A DNA stretch of 11,111 nucleotides from an uncultured delta proteobacterium (GTDB lineage: Bacteria > UBA10199 > GCA-002796325 > 1-14-0-20-49-13), in NCBI GenBank assembly GCA_903868375.1, contig CAIPVD010000253.1:1-11111 (forward strand). The letters are read 5' to 3'. A model generated the notes under the pieces. It made no database searches. It was not told where the DNA came from and worked only from the letters and a program-made list of their open reading frames with translations. Below are positions 6,417 through 11,111 of this stretch, piece by piece (the first letter of the stretch is position 1; every line of letters starts with the position of its first letter). The position numbers were made by a program, and so were the translations under genes.

Positions 6417-6908
6417 ATGGACAGACAAAAACTAGAAGCGCAAGTAGAAGAAATAGTCAGGCCGGTCATTAAAAGCATAGGCTACAACATCGTAGATGTT
6501 GAATATGTGAACGAAGGCGGCTGGATTTTGCGGCTTTTTGTCGAGCGCCCGGACGGCACGGTAACTATAGACGATTGCAGTAAAATTTCGCGGTCGGTCG
6601 AAGGCGTGCTAGATGTAGAAGACTTGGTCAAAGGCAGGTATTTGCTGGAAGTTTCGTCGCCGGGGATAAACAGGCCGCTTAAAAAGCTGGCCGATTTCGA
6701 AAGGTTCAAAGGCGAACTCGCCCGCATTAAAACGAACGAGCCGATAGACGGGCGCGGAAATTATTTTGGTAAGCTCGTTGGCGTGGCCGATCTCGATGTA
6801 TTAATAAATGTAGATGGCACCGAATACAAAGTGCCGTTAGATAAAATAGCAAAGGCCCGATTAGAGGTCAAAGTTCTCAAAGAAGAACGAAAAAGCAAGA
6901 GGAGATAA
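6417..6908 (+). CDS. rimP: Ribosome maturation factor RimP
   Basis: Protein of 163 residues, normal for the family. RimP binds the free 30S subunit and helps its late maturation. Visible features are the N-terminal alpha/beta domain (VEEIVRPVIKSIGYNIVDVEY, then GGWILRLFVERPDGTVTIDDC), the conserved SRSVEGVLD segment, the signature YLLEVSSPGINRPLKK, and a C-terminal SH3-like barrel (about 100-150) with a basic tail. ATG 6417 gives the usual N-terminus but has no ribosome binding site; it directly follows a terminator T-run. The frame also opens at GTG 6381, preceded by GGGGG (6365-6369) at 11 bases, which would add twelve residues (MGKKFSSPLFCY) not expected in the family. Which start is used is undecided and matters for regulation. 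The stop codon lies two bases before the nusA ATG, so the genes are co-translated. Confidence 0.93.
   Translation: MDRQKLEAQVEEIVRPVIKSIGYNIVDVEYVNEGGWILRLFVERPDGTVTIDDCSKISRSVEGVLDVEDLVKGRYLLEVSSPGINRPLKKLADFERFKGELARIKTNEPIDGRGNYFGKLVGVADLDVLINVDGTEYKVPLDKIAKARLEVKVLKEERKSKRR
6901..6904 (+). promoter_or_regulatory. Ribosome binding site of nusA
   Basis: GGAG within AGAGGAG lies 6 bases before ATG 6911 and inside the last codons of rimP. This is a standard site that suggests translational coupling of rimP and nusA. Confidence 0.8.
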
Positions 6909-6910
6909 GT

Positions 6911-8380
6911 ATGGCAGCAGGAGCATTGCAGGAATTAGATAGGGTGTTGGAACTTGTTTCTAAAGAAAAGAACATCCCAAAAGAAAAACTTATTGAAGTG
7001 GTCGAAGCGGCGATACTTACCGCTGCCCGCAAGAAATGGGGGCATTTAGGCGAACTCGAAGCGCACTACGACAGCGAAAAGGGAGAGGTCGAACTCTTTC
7101 AGTTCAAAACGGTCGTGGAAACTGTCGTCGATGATAACATCGAAATGACGGTTGAAGCAGGCCGCAAACTCGACACCGAGGCGCAGATAGGCGATAGTCT
7201 AGGTGTTAAGATGCCGGCAAACTTCGGGCGCATTGCAGCGCAGGCGGCAAAGCAGGTGATAGTGCAGAAGCTACGCGATGCAGAGCGCGAGGTCGTCTAT
7301 AACGAATATAAAGACAGGATCGGCGAGCTTATCACGGGCGTCGTCCGCCGCGTTGAAAAGAACGGCGATATCATAATAGATCTAGGCAGGACGGAAGCCA
7401 TCATACCAAGAAGCGAAATGGTGCCAAGCGAACATTACAAGAACGGCGAACGCCTTCAAGGATATTTTTTGGAGATAGGGCGTGGTAGCGGACCACAGCT
7501 GGTACTTTCAAGGTCGCACCCGATGTTCGTTAAGAAATTGTTCGAGATCGAAACCCCGGAGATCAGCGAAGGTATAGTCGAGATCAAGGGCGTGGCCCGC
7601 GATCCTGGAGCGCGCACAAAAATTGCCGTCTATTCTAACGATAGCGATGTCGATCCGGTCGGTGCCTGCGTCGGAAGAAAAGGCTCTCGCGTGCAAACGG
7701 TCGTTCAGGAACTGCGCGGCGAGAAGATCGATATAGTTCAGTGGGACGAGGACGTGGCGCGGTTCGCTTGTAATGCGATAGCCCCGGCCGAAGTTTCACG
7801 CATCATTATAAAGGAAAAGGAACACAAAATGGAGATAGTGGTGCCAGACGACCAGCTATCTCTTGCAATAGGCAAACGCGGCCAGAACGTCCGCCTTGCC
7901 GCCATGATCACCGGCTGGGACTTAGATGTCTTGAGCGAAAGCAGAATCGAAGAGCTAATGCAGCGCCACAAGGCATCGCTTAAGAAGATACTTGGAGTCG
8001 ATGATGGCACGTCGCTTGTCCTTTATGGCAACGGCTACCGTACGGTCGAAGACATATCGGGCGTTAGTGAAGAAGAATTCATGTCGCTTCCTGGTATGGA
8101 TAAAGATTCGCTTAAGGCGCTTCATGCCAAGGCTGTTAAGGCCAGAGAAGACGGCGTTACGACGGCGGATGTCATTGCCGAAATAATTGCCGTGCAGGAA
8201 GCTATTAAGGCTGAAAATACTTTGAGGGCTGCCGTAGAGAAGGCAGCCGCAGATAAAATTGCCGCAGAGGAAGCCGCAGCGGCGGCAGCCGTAGCAGCGG
8301 CCGAAAAGCCAGCCGAAGAAAAACCGGCCGAAGGCAACGAAGAACCGACATTAGATGAACGTAGCAACGAGGATAAATAA
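6911..8380 (+). CDS. nusA: Transcription termination/antitermination protein NusA
   Basis: Protein of 489 residues, close to the E. coli length. NusA binds RNA polymerase and nascent RNA, promoting pausing, intrinsic termination or, with other Nus factors, antitermination. The N-terminal polymerase-binding domain spans about 1-130. The S1 domain covers about 135-201 (GELITGVVRRVEKNGDIIIDLG). KH1 carries GRKG at 255-258 and KH2 carries GKRG at 321-324 (DQLSLAIGKRGQNVRLAA). A helix-hairpin-helix unit follows at about 365-411 (GYRTVEDISGVSEEEFMSLPG). Instead of the two acidic repeats of the E. coli protein there is one such unit and then an Ala/Glu-rich low-complexity tail (436-489). The start is set by AGAGGAG 6 bases before the ATG. 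It is followed by infB with only three bases between, and no ylxR-like gene lies between them. In other bacteria NusA affects its own operon, which is of interest given the terminator in front of rimP. Confidence 0.97.
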   Translation: MAAGALQELDRVLELVSKEKNIPKEKLIEVVEAAILTAARKKWGHLGELEAHYDSEKGEVELFQFKTVVETVVDDNIEMTVEAGRKLDTEAQIGDSLGVKMPANFGRIAAQAAKQVIVQKLRDAEREVVYNEYKDRIGELITGVVRRVEKNGDIIIDLGRTEAIIPRSEMVPSEHYKNGERLQGYFLEIGRGSGPQLVLSRSHPMFVKKLFEIETPEISEGIVEIKGVARDPGARTKIAVYSNDSDVDPVGACVGRKGSRVQTVVQELRGEKIDIVQWDEDVARFACNAIAPAEVSRIIIKEKEHKMEIVVPDDQLSLAIGKRGQNVRLAAMITGWDLDVLSESRIEELMQRHKASLKKILGVDDGTSLVLYGNGYRTVEDISGVSEEEFMSLPGMDKDSLKALHAKAVKAREDGVTTADVIAEIIAVQEAIKAENTLRAAVEKAAADKIAAEEAAAAAAVAAAEKPAEEKPAEGNEEPTLDERSNEDK

Positions 8381-8383
8381 CAA

Positions 8384-10846
8384 ATGGCAGAGATCGTAGA
8401 ACAAAGAGTTAAAACGACCGTTATTAGGCGCCGAGCGAAACTGGATGCAACTCCGCCGCAAGCGCAGCCTGTAGCGGAAGAGAAGGTTGCCGCAGAACCT
8501 GTAAAAGCCGCGGCGCCTGCCCCTGCTGCAATAGTTAGCGCGCCTGCAGTTCTCCAGGCACCAAAAGTGGCCGCGCCTATACAACATGTTCCAGCACCTG
8601 CTCAAACGCGAACACCTGCACCGGCACAAGTAACGGTGCGCGCTTCTGCTTCTGCGCAGGCGTCGGCTTCCGGATCTTACAGAGCCCAAAGCTTCACGCC
8701 GCAGCCTTTCAGAGGCGTGGCTCCTGTCGTTGCCGGCAGCGGGATGCAAAAACTTACGATCATTTCGCAGCCCAAACTTTCAGAAAAAGCCACGGTTCGC
8801 ACACAAAGGCCAGGCGAGTCCATGACAGGCCCCGGCCAGCGCGCAGCTACAACGCTGCAAGCACTTGAAGATAAATTTAAAAAGGCTCCGAAGAAAAAAC
8901 TTTCCAAGGCGGAGATGGAACTTGAAGAGATCAAACGCGCCGGCGGACTTAAGCATTACGTAGTGGACGAAACAGCTCCACTCGAGATACCTACGATCGT
9001 CCCCAAAGACCGTGTTTTCCAGCCAGGGCCCAGAAGAAGAAAGCCGGTCAAACGCGAGTTCCAAAAAACGGCGATAACCGAGCCACGCGCCAGCAAGAAG
9101 GTCATTAAAATATCGGAAGCTATTACAATATCGGAACTGTCACAGAACATGGGCATAAAGGCGAGCGAGATCATCGCGAAGCTAATGGCACTTGGCATGA
9201 TGGTTACGGTTAATCAGGCTATCGACGTCGATACGGCAGAGATCATCTGCAAAGATTACGGTTACGAAATTGAAAAAGTAGCGTTCAAGGAAGAAGATAT
9301 CTTAAAGACGGTGAAGAAAGAGCGAGGAAAAGGTTCCCATTCGCGTCCTCCAGTTGTCACGATTATGGGTCACGTCGACCATGGCAAGACGTCCGTGCTC
9401 GATTATATCCGCAAGGCAAAGGTAGCCGCTGGCGAGGCAGGTGGAATTACCCAGCATGTCGGAGCCTACGAAGTCGTTGTTCCCAAAGGTAAGATAACAT
9501 TTATAGATACTCCCGGCCACGCGGCTTTCACCGCAATGCGCGCACGTGGAGCGAAGGTAACGGATATCGTGATCTTGGTCGTTGCGGCGGACGACGGCGT
9601 TATGCCGCAGACGAAAGAAGCGATCGATCACTCACGCGCAGCAGGAGTCCCGATCATCGTTGCCATAAATAAAATAGATAAGCCAGAAGCGAACGCCGAA
9701 AGAACAAAGCGTTCCCTCTCGGAATACGGCGTTCTTCCAGAAGATTGGGGTGGAGACGTTATCTGCGTGCCGACGTCTGCAAAGTCGGGGCAGGGAATAG
9801 ATCAGCTGCTCGATATGGTGCTGTTGCAGGCAGAGGTCATGGAGCTTAAGGCCGACAAGGATTGTCCGGCGAAGGGAACCATAATCGAAGCAAGAATGGA
9901 CAGAGGCTTTGGCCCAGTTGCATCGGTTCTTGTTCAAGAAGGAACGTTAAAGGTAGGCGCGGCGGCCGTTTGCGGCCTTCACTATGGCAAGGTCCGTGCG
10001 CTTATCAATTCACTTGGGCAAAATGTAGAGCAGGCCGGTCCATCGGAAGCTGTTTCTATAATCGGGCTCTCCGGTGTGCCAATGGCCGGCGATGAGCTTG
10101 TCGAAGCGGCGGATGAAAAGGACGCAAGGACGGTCAGCGAAACGCGCCAGCAGAAGCAACGCCTTGAAAGCCTTGCGAAGAGCTCGCGTGTAACGCTGGA
10201 AGACCTGCACAAGCAGGTTGCGGAAGGTTCGCTCGAAGAGCTAGGCATCGTCCTTAAGGCCGACGTCCACGGCTCCGTCGAAGCTATTAAGGAAGCACTT
10301 GTCAAATTATCTACCGAAAAAGTTAAAGTTAAAATATTGCATGCAGGCGTTGGCGGTATTACAGAAAGCGACGTCCTTCTTGCAGCGGCAGGTGGCGGTA
10401 TCATTATCGGATTCAACGTGGTACCCGAAGCCGGCGTTACGGCAGTGGCTGAAAAAGAGGGCGTTGAAATCAGGCGCTATTCCATTATCTACGACGTCAT
10501 GGACGAGGTGAAAAAGTCGATGGAAGGTCTTTTGGCGCCTCTTCAGGTAGAAAAGATCACCGGCCACGCGGAAGTTCGGCAGGTGTTCAGTATATCCAAG
10601 ATCGGAACGATCGCCGGTTGCTCCGTTAAAGACGGCAAAGTGCCGAGAAACGCAGGCGTTAGGTTACTGCGTGACAGCGTTATTGTGTTCACCGGCAAGA
10701 TATCCTCGCTCAAGCGCTTTAAAGACGATGCAAAAGAGGTCTCTGAAGGCAACGAGTGCGGTATATCGATCGAGAGATATAACGATATAAAGGTCGGCGA
10801 TATTATCGAGGCCTTTATAATAGAACAGATCGCGCAAAAATTATAA
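8384..10846 (+). CDS. infB: Translation initiation factor IF-2
   Basis: Protein of 820 residues. IF2 is the GTPase that brings fMet-tRNA to the 30S subunit and promotes subunit joining. The N-terminal part (about 20-115) is Ala/Pro-rich and variable, then basic and charged. The IF2_N domain is at about 239-298 (ISEAITISELSQNMGIKASE). The GTP-binding domain shows all motifs: G1 GHVDHGKT (329-336), G2 GGITQHVGAY (353-362), G3 DTPGH (375-379), G4 NKID (429-432) and G5 SAKSG (465-469). The domains II, III and IV that bind the ribosome and initiator tRNA follow to the C-terminus, ending in the typical block with KVGDIIEAF. The ribosome binding site GAGGA (8369-8373) lies 10 bases upstream of the ATG, within the end of nusA. 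The stop is five bases before rbfA. No frameshift or missing motif is seen. Confidence 0.98.
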   Translation: MAEIVEQRVKTTVIRRRAKLDATPPQAQPVAEEKVAAEPVKAAAPAPAAIVSAPAVLQAPKVAAPIQHVPAPAQTRTPAPAQVTVRASASAQASASGSYRAQSFTPQPFRGVAPVVAGSGMQKLTIISQPKLSEKATVRTQRPGESMTGPGQRAATTLQALEDKFKKAPKKKLSKAEMELEEIKRAGGLKHYVVDETAPLEIPTIVPKDRVFQPGPRRRKPVKREFQKTAITEPRASKKVIKISEAITISELSQNMGIKASEIIAKLMALGMMVTVNQAIDVDTAEIICKDYGYEIEKVAFKEEDILKTVKKERGKGSHSRPPVVTIMGHVDHGKTSVLDYIRKAKVAAGEAGGITQHVGAYEVVVPKGKITFIDTPGHAAFTAMRARGAKVTDIVILVVAADDGVMPQTKEAIDHSRAAGVPIIVAINKIDKPEANAERTKRSLSEYGVLPEDWGGDVICVPTSAKSGQGIDQLLDMVLLQAEVMELKADKDCPAKGTIIEARMDRGFGPVASVLVQEGTLKVGAAAVCGLHYGKVRALINSLGQNVEQAGPSEAVSIIGLSGVPMAGDELVEAADEKDARTVSETRQQKQRLESLAKSSRVTLEDLHKQVAEGSLEELGIVLKADVHGSVEAIKEALVKLSTEKVKVKILHAGVGGITESDVLLAAAGGGIIIGFNVVPEAGVTAVAEKEGVEIRRYSIIYDVMDEVKKSMEGLLAPLQVEKITGHAEVRQVFSISKIGTIAGCSVKDGKVPRNAGVRLLRDSVIVFTGKISSLKRFKDDAKEVSEGNECGISIERYNDIKVGDIIEAFIIEQIAQKL

Positions 10847-10851
10847 TTCAT

Positions 10852-11111
10852 ATGCCAAGGAATCTTCCTTACGACAGATCGGATAGGATCGCAAAGCAGG
10901 TCTACCAAGTCATCGCGTCCTTCTTCTATAAAGAGGTGACGAACCCGCGGCTTAACGGGGTTCAGATCACGAACGTTAAGATGACGAAAGACTTGAGCAT
11001 CGCACGCGTCTATTTTTACATTCCAGGCGACAAGGCAAGGCAAAAGGAAGCGAAAACGGCGTTAGAAGAACTGTCGAAAACTATCAAACATACGATCGGC
11101 GTTGAACTTAC
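10852..11111 (+). CDS. rbfA: 30S ribosome-binding factor RbfA (5' part, cut by window end)
   Basis: The first 86 residues are present and then the window ends. RbfA is a cold-shock protein that binds the 30S subunit next to the 5' helix of 16S rRNA and helps its late maturation. The start MPRNLPYDRSDRIAKQVYQV, then FFYKEVTNPRLNGVQITNVK, DLSIARVYFY and ALEELSKTIKHTIG all follow the family in order, covering most of the KH-like fold. ATG 10852 has no ribosome binding site, but it lies five bases after the infB stop (TAATTCATATG), so translation is likely coupled to infB. It belongs to the same operon as rimP, nusA and infB, and acts on the same 30S maturation step as RimP. Confidence 0.95.
   Translation, partial: MPRNLPYDRSDRIAKQVYQVIASFFYKEVTNPRLNGVQITNVKMTKDLSIARVYFYIPGDKARQKEAKTALEELSKTIKHTIGVEL

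Noticed and set aside
8122..8367. Minus-strand frame rich in Ala and Ser opposite the nusA tail
   Set aside because: It mirrors the Ala/Glu-rich low-complexity C-terminus of NusA and has no start signal or family feature.

Overview
The window looks like an ordinary bacterial chromosome carrying mostly housekeeping genes. Two predicted lipoproteins, a response regulator with an HD-GYP output domain, and the order rimP-nusA-infB-rbfA suggest a Gram-negative bacterium, possibly of a deltaproteobacteria-like lineage. That placement is a low-confidence impression from gene content and protein style, because no database comparison was possible. G+C is close to 50% by eye. Nothing indicates phage, plasmid, insertion sequence, CRISPR or tRNA.

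Layout. (1) Positions 1-854, minus strand: a lipid-kinase-like protein of the diacylglycerol kinase catalytic family. It runs off the left edge and seems to carry a one-base frameshift near positions 88-91. (2) 925-1869, minus: an RpfG-type two-component regulator (REC plus HD-GYP), 70 bases upstream of the kinase and probably co-transcribed with it. (3) 1870-2208: no gene, but a three-segment inverted repeat at 1953-2085. (4) 2209-2589, plus: a small unrecognised lipoprotein with a C-terminal membrane segment. (5) 2706-5153, plus: gyrA with a good promoter and ribosome binding site. It ends at a strong, probably bidirectional terminator shared with the convergent gene. (6) 5228-6235, minus: a lipoprotein peptidyl-prolyl isomerase (parvulin/PpiC type) with a near-consensus promoter. 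(7) 6417 to the right edge, plus: the rimP-nusA-infB-rbfA operon for ribosome maturation, transcription elongation and termination, and translation initiation. rbfA is cut by the window end.

The genes of region 7 form the widely conserved cluster linking 30S assembly (RimP, RbfA), RNA polymerase pausing and antitermination (NusA) and initiator tRNA placement (IF2). The most interesting point is the leader of this operon. A textbook intrinsic terminator ends five bases before the rimP ATG, and its 5' arm contains a GTG in frame with rimP, preceded by a GGGGG tract. This may be an attenuator controlling the whole operon. I found no convincing sign of an entirely new system; the terminator-leader, the frameshifted kinase and the long hairpin at 1953-2085 are the parts most worth checking.
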